Source: Lachnospiraceae bacterium (GTDB lineage: Bacteria; Bacillota; Clostridia; Lachnospirales; Lachnospiraceae). From it: 49,364 bases of DNA. The translations under genes and the position numbers were made by a program. The notes under the pieces are model-generated. The model was not told the origin of the DNA. It saw only the letters and a list, made by a program, of their open reading frames with translations, and ran no database searches. Where the stretch lies: the NCBI GenBank assembly GCA_017934175.1, contig JAGBKB010000026.1, positions 1 to 49,364 on the forward strand, given 5' to 3'. Position 1 is the stretch's first letter. The number at the start of each line of letters is the position of its first letter. This document shows positions 33,708-42,637 of this stretch, piece by piece.

Positions 33708-35996
33708 ATGACATTACTAAAACTTAAGAAAAAGAAAATATGGATACTTTGGAAATTTGAGAAGAACAAGCAGGGCGAAATAACAAAAGTACCATATTCA
33801 TATAAAGGTTTTAGAACAGGCACGACATCAAATCATAAAGATGAGTGGTGTGATTTTGATACTGCAATGAAATGTAAGGATGAAATAGGTGCGGATGGAA
33901 TAGGTGCAGATGGAATAGGTTTTATTATTCCCAAAGGTATAGTTTTTGTAGATATTGATGACCGAGCATTAGATGATGAATTGTCAAAAGAAATAAGAAA
34001 TAATCTTAATACATATGTAGAAACATCGCCAAGTGGTAGTGGGTTACATATTTATGGATTATGTGATTATGAAAAAATACCTAAAAAACTAATTGATGGT
34101 AAATATAAGTTAGACCCTAAATACTATGTTAAAAATCCACATAATAAAGTGGAAGTATATGTAGGTGGGCTTACTGATAGATTTGCAACATTCACATCAA
34201 ATGCAATTGACTCTGAAGATATAAATGAATGTACAGATGCCTTATTAGAGATTCTTGATATTTATATGCTTAAAGAAAAATTTAATGTATCAAATGAAGA
34301 AGTAAATAATGTGGTTCAAAATCTACTAAAACAGAAAAATAGTAAAAAGTTTGAAAAATTATATGTTCGTGGAGATAAATCTGATTATGGTAATGATGAC
34401 TCAGTGGCAGATTTAGCACTTTGCTCTATGATTGCTTTTAGAACAGGAGATAATCCTATACTTTTAGATAAGATATTTAAGAAGTCTGCATTATATCGAG
34501 ATAAGTGGGATAGGGAAGATTATAAAAATACAACAATTAGAAAAGCGATAGATGGACTTAATGGTAATTATCATATATCAGTAAAAGACCATCCAAAGTT
34601 TGTTATTTTTAAAGGCAAAAAACAAGAGCCTGTCATATCAGAAATATTACTTGCTAACTATTTAAGAGAAGAATATAAGATTTTACTTGTAAAGAATGCT
34701 ATTTATGAAATGGTAAATATTTATGTATATGAGCATGGTGTTTACAATTTGTATGATGATTCAATGTTTAAAGGGCTGGTGAAAGAAACGGTATGTCAAT
34801 ATAATGAATTACTTTATAAATCTAAAATCGCAGATGAAGTATATAAAGATTTGATGAATGATAGGCATTATATAGATTCGGATTTACTAAATTCTGATGA
34901 AACAATAATTAATTTTAAAGATTGTCTTGTAAAGATAAAAGAAGATGACAAAGGGAAACATTATTTTGAAACAATGTCACATACACCCTATATTTATACA
35001 ACTATTCAGCTACCATGTAATTATTTTGATGAAAATGTTGATACTAAGTATTTTGATATATACCTAAATAAACTATGTGAAAACGATGAAGAAAGAAAGA
35101 AAATATTAATTGAGTTTATAGGTGTTGTAATATCAAATATTAATGGACCAGATTTAAAAACATCATTATTTATTGTTGCAGATGGTAATGCTGGTAAGTC
35201 GCAGTATTTACAAATTATACATCATCTTCTTGGAAAGAATAATTATGCAGTCATGTCATTTAAGAATATGGAAGAGAGATTTGGCACAGCATCAATACTT
35301 AACAAAAGGTTTATATCAAATGGTGATGCAAGTTATGTATCAGTAAAAGAACTAAACATATTTAAAATGATAACAGGTGGAGATGATATACGATATGAAG
35401 TAAAAGGTAAAATGGCATCAACACTTAAATTCACAGGTCTTGTATGTATGCTTATGAATAAACTAATAAAATTTGGTGGAGATAGAGGCAAACATTTGTA
35501 TGACAGAATAATCACAGTTCCTTGTTGTGCAGAAATACCAAAAAATGAAAGAATAAAAGGGTTGTCTAAATTGATGATTAAAGAACAAGCAGGAATTGTA
35601 AAGAAAGCACTTAATGCACTTTTAACTGTACTTGACAATAATAAGGAGTTTTCTAAGTCTAAAGCTGCGGAAGAATTAAAACAAGACTATATAAAGAGTA
35701 ATAGCCAATATGTCGAGTTTTGGGAAACATTTATGGTTCGTACAAATGGCGATAATGATAGGTGTGAAACTACATCAAAGATATATGAAATATTTAAGCG
35801 TTGGTGTAATGACTTTACTTATTATGTAGGGAATTTTAATGATTTTAAGGATGAAATAAGAGATTATCTTAAAATTAAGGGCTTATGGGCTAGTGAAAAA
35901 GATTTTATAGTTCATATGAGATTTGGCAATGTATTTAATGGTTGGATGTTGTCAGAAGAAGCAAAGATGAAATTTTCTTCATTTTCTCTAAATTAA
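33708..35996 (+). CDS. Primase-polymerase / D5-type helicase fusion (replication protein)
   Basis: 762 aa. The N-terminal archaeo-eukaryotic-type primase (PrimPol) domain has GIGFIIPKGIVFVDIDD near residues 72-88 with the acidic catalytic DxD pattern, and SPSGSGLHIYG near 107-117 with the expected His. The C-terminal half is a superfamily 3 / D5-like helicase with Walker A ADGNAGKSQ near 491-499, the Walker B/sensor-type block NKRFISNGDAS and GDDIRYEVKGK. Such proteins initiate replication of plasmids and phages, suggesting an extrachromosomal replicating stage. A 15-bp tandem duplication (33888-33917) gives GADGIGADGIG just before the catalytic motif. GGAGG precedes the start. Confidence 0.88.
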   Translation: MTLLKLKKKKIWILWKFEKNKQGEITKVPYSYKGFRTGTTSNHKDEWCDFDTAMKCKDEIGADGIGADGIGFIIPKGIVFVDIDDRALDDELSKEIRNNLNTYVETSPSGSGLHIYGLCDYEKIPKKLIDGKYKLDPKYYVKNPHNKVEVYVGGLTDRFATFTSNAIDSEDINECTDALLEILDIYMLKEKFNVSNEEVNNVVQNLLKQKNSKKFEKLYVRGDKSDYGNDDSVADLALCSMIAFRTGDNPILLDKIFKKSALYRDKWDREDYKNTTIRKAIDGLNGNYHISVKDHPKFVIFKGKKQEPVISEILLANYLREEYKILLVKNAIYEMVNIYVYEHGVYNLYDDSMFKGLVKETVCQYNELLYKSKIADEVYKDLMNDRHYIDSDLLNSDETIINFKDCLVKIKEDDKGKHYFETMSHTPYIYTTIQLPCNYFDENVDTKYFDIYLNKLCENDEERKKILIEFIGVVISNINGPDLKTSLFIVADGNAGKSQYLQIIHHLLGKNNYAVMSFKNMEERFGTASILNKRFISNGDASYVSVKELNIFKMITGGDDIRYEVKGKMASTLKFTGLVCMLMNKLIKFGGDRGKHLYDRIITVPCCAEIPKNERIKGLSKLMIKEQAGIVKKALNALLTVLDNNKEFSKSKAAEELKQDYIKSNSQYVEFWETFMVRTNGDNDRCETTSKIYEIFKRWCNDFTYYVGNFNDFKDEIRDYLKIKGLWASEKDFIVHMRFGNVFNGWMLSEEAKMKFSSFSLN

Positions 35997-36048
35997 CAAT
36001 AAATTATGCTATTAAAATTACTAAAAATAAATAAAAACCATCTATGTT

Positions 36049-36245
36049 TCTTCACGCTTGTCACACTTTCTTCACAGTTGTTATTACTGAAAACATTGAT
36101 TTTACAATACTTTTTATATGTTGTGAAGAGTGTGAAGACTGTGAAGGTAATTTTTTAGAAAATTAAAAAATATGAAAATAAAATTATGTATGGAATAAAA
36201 ATGGGCATCACAACTGTCACATCTTCACAAGAATGTGTTGAAACA
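36049..36245. repeat. TTCACA / TGTGAA repeat cluster, candidate origin
   Basis: Three blocks of TTCACA-type hexamers: 36049-36078 (three copies, forward), 36121-36147 (TGTGAAGAGTGTGAAGACTG, three inverted copies) and 36207-36231 (forward again). The arrangement resembles iterons of a replication origin and lies directly after the replication protein gene. The rest of the 372-bp gap is AT-rich without a gene except a possible 14-aa peptide at 36286. Confidence 0.5.
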
Positions 36246-36285
36246 AGTAAAAAATAGTAAAAAGTACGAAAGGAGAATTGTGATT

Positions 36286-36330
36286 ATGACTAAATACGAA
36301 AGATTGCCACGAAGTGATATGGTGGCATAG
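36286..36330 (+). CDS. Possible 14-aa peptide
   Basis: MTKYERLPRSDMVA, preceded by AAAGGAG at good distance. It may be a leader peptide for the next gene or a chance frame. No other support. Confidence 0.25.
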   Translation: MTKYERLPRSDMVA

Positions 36331-36368
36331 TAAATCAAATTAAAACAAATAAGGGAGATGAGTAAAAT

Positions 36369-36683
36369 ATGTTTAATAATAGTTATTGTAAATTAGTTAA
36401 TGGACGCCCGATTACATATAATTGTAATAGTGTAGATAAAGCACTTATATCTGATATGCCAAAAGATGTGCAAGATAGAATATTGAACTGGATTAAAAGG
36501 GATTTTATCAAATCAAAAACACCATATATGGATAAGACAAGCTATGGTCTTAAACACATAATACAGCATATTGATAATACTTATATGACCAATAATCAGT
36601 TTAAGGATGCAATGCTTATATGTGGATTTAAGATGGTTGATGAAAGCGAATTTAACTGTCACTTTTATATTTCAAAGATATAA
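36369..36683 (+). CDS. Unknown protein, first half of a split two-domain frame
   Basis: 104 aa, no recognised family. Its second half (YGLKHIIQHIDNTYMTNNQFKDAMLICGFK...FYISKI) is homologous to the second half of the next gene (TSDIKECLRKDANINLTNDEFNCLMFSCDFK...VFMISS). The TAA stop at 36681-36683 is followed by open, in-frame sequence (PAILKDRARWYKPFVRHYYGYNLLGA) leading directly into the next gene. The stop falls where the partner has Ser in ISSYSPAF. It may be the first half of one gene broken by a nonsense mutation. Confidence 0.6.
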   Translation: MFNNSYCKLVNGRPITYNCNSVDKALISDMPKDVQDRILNWIKRDFIKSKTPYMDKTSYGLKHIIQHIDNTYMTNNQFKDAMLICGFKMVDESEFNCHFYISKI

Positions 36684-36761
36684 CCAGCAATATTAAAAGA
36701 TAGAGCAAGGTGGTATAAACCATTTGTAAGGCATTACTATGGTTATAATTTACTTGGAGCT

Positions 36762-37073
36762 ATGAATTATGAAGGTGCACTAAAAGAGAAACTTGCTAAA
36801 GTTGAGAATGAGATAGGACACGAAAATGTGGTAAAAGCTAAAGCGTGGATGAGTGATAATCTAATCAAAATAGCATCTTACAATAGGAAACATAGCACAT
36901 CTGATATTAAAGAATGTCTAAGGAAAGATGCGAATATTAATTTAACTAATGATGAGTTTAACTGCTTAATGTTTTCTTGCGATTTTAAACCAGCAAATGT
37001 GGATAATAAAGAATGGGTGTTTATGATTAGTAGTTATTCGCCAGCATTTGTTAGAAGATTAAACAATTATTAA
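36762..37073 (+). CDS. Unknown protein, second half of a split two-domain frame
   Basis: 103 aa, no recognised family, in the same frame as the preceding gene. An N-terminal helical part (GALKEKLAKVENEIGHENVVKAKAWMSDNL) leads to the same ~45-residue unit as in the preceding gene, ending SPAFVRRLNNY. GGAG lies only 2 nt before the ATG, which is poor spacing and favours an original single frame from 36369 to 37073. Confidence 0.6.
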   Translation: MNYEGALKEKLAKVENEIGHENVVKAKAWMSDNLIKIASYNRKHSTSDIKECLRKDANINLTNDEFNCLMFSCDFKPANVDNKEWVFMISSYSPAFVRRLNNY

Positions 37074-37091
37074 TGTGGAGGGTTAAAATTT

Positions 37092-37487
37092 ATGAGAAAA
37101 TCAAATTATTTTGAAAATGCCAAAAATTATAAGTTTTATAAGAACTTGTGGAATGAGACATGGCAAATTGGGACTTTAAGAAGAATTGGTGATAGTTATG
37201 ACATAATAGTAGATTTACCAAGAGGTTATCAATTGCAGCTTGAGAAAGTGCAACAAAGTAACGATATAATGGTTTCACTAAACTTCACATATAAGTATGG
37301 CTATAAGGATGTAAACACTGCAACGATGAAAGTGGCATCCGATACTGTGAGTGCCATTTCTGATGTAAAGAAATCAATGAAGGCATTTTGCGAAAATGTG
37401 CACTATTATATTTTGTGCAGAATGAACAACAGGGATGTAATGCTTGTGGTTCAAGAGAATGGTTTAAGAAGTAGCGAAAAGAAATAG
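37092..37487 (+). CDS. Unknown small protein
   Basis: 131 aa, no signal peptide or membrane segment, no recognised motif. The middle (YDIIVDLPRGYQLQLEKVQ...VSLNFTYKYGYKDV) looks beta-rich and the C-terminal part helical. GGAGGG precedes the start. Likely an accessory gene of the element's replication/maintenance unit, by position. Confidence 0.6.
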   Translation: MRKSNYFENAKNYKFYKNLWNETWQIGTLRRIGDSYDIIVDLPRGYQLQLEKVQQSNDIMVSLNFTYKYGYKDVNTATMKVASDTVSAISDVKKSMKAFCENVHYYILCRMNNRDVMLVVQENGLRSSEKK

Positions 37488-37619
37488 ACATAAATTGTAC
37501 CATGACAATTGAAAAAGAAGAATGTGTGATGCTTTGCCAAGTTTCCTGTAAAAACAACTTGCCTTTTTAATTCATCTACGGTTTCATATAGGCAAAATTA
37601 AGTATGGGGGTATTGTCAT

Positions 37620-37925
37620 ATGAACAAGTATCATAAGAAACGAGAAATGCAGATAAGAATCAATAAAGTAAGAGTTGATGCGATTATATGGAATCGTAAT
37701 GGTAAGACACTTGATGAGGCAATAGAGGAAGCAAGAGCTTATGCAAGAGATAATGCAGTTAATAAGGAAGAGTTTGAATTTTATAATATGCTCATTAAAA
37801 GGCGAATAATGAAAGAACATAAGTGCGACAAGTTAAACCATATACTTTATAATGAGTATTTGGAAACTGAAAAGAACTGTGTGAAACTTGGCATAAAAGC
37901 AAAACAAAAAGTGTTTGCTGATTAG
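37620..37925 (+). CDS. Unknown small basic protein
   Basis: 101 aa, strongly charged and helical (MNKYHKKREMQIRINKVRVDAII...). GGGGG lies about 9 nt before the start. No recognised family; a basic N-terminal helix would fit nucleic-acid binding. It is the last gene before the repeat-rich region. Confidence 0.55.
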   Translation: MNKYHKKREMQIRINKVRVDAIIWNRNGKTLDEAIEEARAYARDNAVNKEEFEFYNMLIKRRIMKEHKCDKLNHILYNEYLETEKNCVKLGIKAKQKVFAD

Positions 37926-38046
37926 GGTAGGGGCTTAAGATTTTAAGAAATATTTAGGCTAGGGGACTTGAAGTTTCAAAAAATATTATTTTAACATATA
38001 GGGGCTTTAAGTTTTTAAGAGCCAGGGGGCCAAGAAGTTTAAGAAA
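37926..38046 (+). repeat. Four imperfect GGGGCTTAAG-type repeats
   Basis: Units at about 37926, 37957, 37997 and 38021 follow the pattern (TA)GGGG(N)CTT(A/G)AAG(A)TTT(A)AAG. Each contains a weak internal CTTAA / TTAAG symmetry. No gene covers them. Protein-binding or origin function is possible. Confidence 0.5.
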
Positions 38047-38268
38047 AATTATCTTTAAAAATTTCCGAGTATTTATATTTTTAAGAATTATATATTGAGA
38101 TTAAGGCAAGATATTATGTAAAAAGATAATGTGAATTATAGACTGAATGTATATGCAGTGAGCAGCTTGACTAGTGTAATATTTGCAAGATGAACAATTA
38201 AGTATACTATTTAATACAATTGGGCTGTATTAGTATCATAATGGTTGTCACATAATATATCTATACTA

Positions 38269-38407
38269 ATTCCTACAAAAAAATCTGTAAATCCGTACGA
38301 GTTATTATGAAATGTGAAAATTTGCAAATCCCTACGAGCAATTTTGAAAGTCAAAAACTCTTAGATCCCTACGACCTAAATGTGAAACCCTACGAAAAAA
38401 TCTACGA
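38269..38407 (+). repeat. Iteron-like ATCCCTACGA direct repeats
   Basis: ATCCGTACGA (38291), ATCCCTACGA (38328), ATCCCTACGA (38365), AACCCTACGA (38386) and AATCTACGA (38399), plus a degenerate ATTCCTACAA (38269). The first three exact-phase copies are 37 bp apart. CTACGA also occurs in the structured site at 39584-39589. They may be binding sites for an initiator, a partition or a transfer protein. Confidence 0.6.
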
Positions 38408-38436
38408 CTTTAATTGAAAAGTCAAAGTGCTACTTA

Positions 38437-38485
38437 CTGGTCAAAATAAAACTCGACCAGCAAAAGAGAGGAGTCTTTGCTCCTC
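38437..38485 (-). terminator. Terminator after the minus-strand gene, plus an inverted repeat
   Basis: On the minus strand GAGGAG-CAAAGA-CTCCTC is followed by TCTTTT (38485-38461), a terminator for the gene at 38501. Next to it CTGGTC (38437-38442) and GACCAG (38455-38460) form another perfect 6-bp inverted repeat. Confidence 0.6.
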
Positions 38486-38500
38486 AATCCATTATTTTTG

Positions 38501-39058
38501 CTATTTAACTTTTTTTACGAACCTGCCGTGTTCGTCACGGAGTTGCTTTTTGGAAATTTCTCTTCGGCAGTTTTTGTAGTTTTCACTTGAGAGTCCGTAA
38601 TGATAGGTTTTTGCAGTTCTTTTAACTTTGTCGGTTTCCTTTCCGTCACCTTCGTCAACACCAGTAAAGTGCCTCATGTCGTTTTCTACTCTTGCTTTCA
38701 TAACCTTTGCCTTTGGCAGGCTGAAATTTTCGTAGTAGGTTTTGCCATTAGGAGCCGTGCCGTAAAGTTTGAAACCGTAGGCTTGCCTTTTTCCTTTTGG
38801 AAGCACCACCCGCCAAACCCACTCGGCTTCGGCTTGCTCCTCGGTCAGGAGCTTAGGGCCTGCTACCCCATCTTCAAAAATTTCTAAAAGCTCCTCCCTC
38901 TTCAAAGGGCTTCCTTCCTGTAGGTCGGTTGAAAGCATCCAGTAGAGGTCGGCACCTACTTCGTAGCCGTGTCTTTTGTCATTTGCTAAAAACCGTGCTG
39001 GCTTTGGGTTTTGGTTCTTTGTTCCAGAACCACCTTCTAAAAAAACGAGAGTTTTCAT
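38501..39058 (-). CDS. Unknown protein of atypical base composition
   Basis: 185 aa, no recognised family, no signal peptide. The protein is charged, with GC-rich codons, in sharp contrast to the AT-rich neighbours, and is the only leftward gene in this half of the element. The C terminus is basic (KKQLRDEHGRFVKKVK), which would suit DNA binding. Its 5' untranslated region contains CCCGCGAAAGCGGG and a good AAAGGAAGGA ribosome site. The different composition suggests later acquisition. Position between the two repeat regions suggests, but does not show, a link with origin function. Confidence 0.65.
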   Translation of the reverse strand: MKTLVFLEGGSGTKNQNPKPARFLANDKRHGYEVGADLYWMLSTDLQEGSPLKREELLEIFEDGVAGPKLLTEEQAEAEWVWRVVLPKGKRQAYGFKLYGTAPNGKTYYENFSLPKAKVMKARVENDMRHFTGVDEGDGKETDKVKRTAKTYHYGLSSENYKNCRREISKKQLRDEHGRFVKKVK

Positions 39059-39253
39059 TGATTCCTTCCTTTCGCCCGCTTTCGCGGGATTTTCAAATTT
39101 TCATGGTACTTTGGGCTTCAAGCCCCTTTGTCTTTCTTTTTTTGTGGTGTGAACATTACCGTAAAAACGGAAGAAAGCCAACAACAAAACTCTTAAGAAC
39201 TTCTTATTTTTTAGCGTTATAAGTGTGTCCTAAAAAACTTTTTAGAACAAAAC

Positions 39254-39533
39254 ATGGACAAACTTTTTACAAAGGAAGGAAGCAAAACAAACGCTTAAGG
39301 TAAACACACGACGGACAACTCTTGGAAGCAAAAAGGACAAAAATAGAACATAAACTCTTGACAGGAACAGGACAAAGTTAGGACAAAAACAAAAAGCAAA
39401 AAGAACAAAGAGAGGACAAAAAGTTTTTAATGATTAGAGCAATGAAAAGACAAACTGTGGACACAAATAATTCGCTAAAGAAAAAAACTCAAAAAAGAAC
39501 AGGACAAATGAAGGACAAAGAAAAGACAAAAAG
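39254..39533 (+). repeat. GGACAAA repeat array
   Basis: About ten short copies of (A/G)GGACAAA or AAGACAAA at irregular spacing (for example near 39254, 39312, 39334, 39370, 39380, 39413, 39448, 39502, 39512, 39523). The plus strand here is almost all A and G with some C. No gene is present. It resembles an array of protein-binding sites or a strand-biased origin segment. Confidence 0.5.
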
Positions 39534-39557
39534 TTTTTTTGAAAAAAATTTCTTAAT

Positions 39558-39625
39558 GACCCCCGGAGGGGCGGTTTAAATCTCTACGAGAATCTATTTG
39601 TGGACCGCCACACAGTCGCACATAA
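39558..39625 (+). other. Structured GC-rich site, candidate transfer origin
   Basis: GACCCCCGGAGGGGCGG gives a hairpin CCCC/GGGG. GGCGGT (39570-39575) pairs with ACCGCC (39604-39609), enclosing TCTC-TAC-GAGA (39581-39591). CACACAGTCGCAC follows. It is the most GC-rich and structured DNA in a ~970-bp gene-free region. Nested inverted repeats followed by a short single-stranded-type tail are usual for transfer origins, but no relaxase gene was found, so this is an inference. The remaining DNA (39060-39250 and 39640-40020) is AT-rich with no gene seen. Confidence 0.4.
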
Positions 39626-40027
39626 AAAAGTCAATAATCAAGAGCAAAATGGCAATAATCAAGTTTTGTTGATTTTTCAAGGTTTTTTGACCCTAAAAAT
39701 TTTTCTTCTTTTTCAAAAAAAATAATCAAGATAGGATTTATTGTGATTTACTTTAAAATAAAGCATTTCATTAAAATTACAATTAAAAAATCAAGTTCGT
39801 ATAAATGCAATAAAAAGATTTTTGTAGAATTTACTGCTAAATTATCTAAAAATGAATAAAAAATAAGTAATTTGAAAATCGTAAAACCATTTAGTTTAGA
39901 GTTATAAAATATTATTAAATTTTCAAAAAAGAGTTATATCTAACTAAAATGTAAAAATTAAATGAGTAATATTAAAATAAAAGCAACTAAAAAGTAATAA
40001 ATAGTATTAAAAAAGGAGGACAAACTT

Positions 40028-40636
40028 ATGAGTTATGGTCATGGAGGCTATCGTGCAGGAAGTGGAAGACCCTCAATGTCAAAAGAGAAGAAGGCATTAG
40101 AAGGCAAGTTAAAAGAAGAAAAAATAAATGCTGGTATACCTGTGTTGGAAGAAGTAAAAGATGCTATAGGAATTGATGATATAAATGAAGTATCTGATAT
40201 AACTGATGTAGAGGAAAAAGATATGCCTAAAATTGAAGAATACCTAAAATCAAAAGAGCGAAGTGGTAAGCCACTTGGTGCTGATTATGAGTATAAAAAG
40301 ATGTGGTTATGGCTAAAGAAAGTAAATTGTGAAAAAATAGTAAATCCTAAACTGATAGAAATGTATGCTATAAATGCGGCAAGAACAAAGCAATGCCACG
40401 AGATGTTATCAAGTCTTGGGCTTGTAGTGAAAAATGCTTCTGGTAATCCTATAGCAAGCCCATTCGCTGATATGGCATTAAATTTTGAAAAAGGTATGAA
40501 TAATGCACTACTTACTATAAATCAAATTGTTAAAGAGAATGGACACTTGACAAGATTAAATTATGATGAAACTGCATTAAAGATGGAAAGTATATTATTT
40601 GGAAGTAATAAAACAAATGGTATACATTATAAATAA
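40028..40636 (+). CDS. P27-type terminase small subunit-like protein
   Basis: 202 aa. Begins with HGGYRAGSGRPSMSKEKKALEG, the Gly/Arg-rich AGSGRP opening typical of P27-family phage terminase small subunits. A helical C-terminal part includes a region typical of that family (SSLGLVVKNASGNPIASPFADMALNFEKGMNNALLTINQI). In phages it binds the packaging site and recruits the large terminase. No large terminase or capsid gene is present here, so it may instead recognise the element's own repeat DNA just upstream. AAGGAGG ribosome site. Confidence 0.75.
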   Translation: MSYGHGGYRAGSGRPSMSKEKKALEGKLKEEKINAGIPVLEEVKDAIGIDDINEVSDITDVEEKDMPKIEEYLKSKERSGKPLGADYEYKKMWLWLKKVNCEKIVNPKLIEMYAINAARTKQCHEMLSSLGLVVKNASGNPIASPFADMALNFEKGMNNALLTINQIVKENGHLTRLNYDETALKMESILFGSNKTNGIHYK

Positions 40637-40761
40637 TTGTTAAAGTTAAAAAAAGACAAAAATATTAGATAAATAATAGTTTATTAAAAACATGCACTTT
40701 TTTTACTTTCCCGTGGCTATATATTAGAGGAAGGTAGAATATTTTTACAGGAGTGTGTGTT

Positions 40762-40908
40762 ATGAGTGAAATATTTGAACCTATAACTTTAAAAATTGGA
40801 GATGTAAACTATGAAGTTGTGTCAGAACCATCAGATGACGCTAAAGAATCATTAATTAACAAATTTAAGAGAATTATAAAAGATGATATTGAAAATGCCC
40901 TAATATAA
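40762..40908 (+). CDS. tnpW: TnpW-like small protein
   Basis: 48 aa, ATG preceded by AGGAG at 8 nt. The sequence TLKIGDVNYEVVSEPSDDAKESLINKFKRIIKDD follows the pattern of TnpW proteins (IG-x-x-x-Y-x-V, S-x-x-AKE-x-x-x-x-K-x-KR-x-I) found next to large serine recombinases of Tn4451-like elements. Its role is not established. It directly precedes the recombinase here, which supports the call. Confidence 0.75.
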   Translation: MSEIFEPITLKIGDVNYEVVSEPSDDAKESLINKFKRIIKDDIENALI

Positions 40909-40933
40909 TTCCCGATATAAGAATCTTGACTTA

Positions 40934-42610
<1,677 letters not shown>

Positions 42611-42613
42611 AAA

Positions 42614-42634
42614 AGTAATCACTATATAAGAGCA
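42614..42634 (-). repeat. Right terminal inverted repeat (attR arm)
   Basis: The reverse complement reads TGCTCTTA, five nt, TGA, one nt, TACT, matching 11804-11824. The element-gene junction follows at 42635-42641. Confidence 0.75.
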
Positions 42635-42637
42635 CCT

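Noticed and set aside
37502-37570. 22-aa Cys-containing peptide (MTIEKEECVMLCQVSCKNNL...)
   Set aside because: No ribosome site and no homolog recognised; probably a chance frame in the gap between 37487 and 37620.
38269-38407. CRISPR array
   Set aside because: Repeats are only about 10 bp and three of six are unevenly spaced; no cas genes are present. They fit iterons better.
38600-39222. Plus-strand frames opposite the 38501 gene and its leader
   Set aside because: The minus-strand frame has a good ribosome site, a terminator and charged protein composition; the plus frames are Phe/Cys-rich shadows or lack a ribosome site.
40028-40636. Evidence of a prophage
   Set aside because: Only a terminase small subunit-like gene is present. 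No large terminase, portal, capsid, tail or lysis genes occur, and the rest is a secretion/transfer module.
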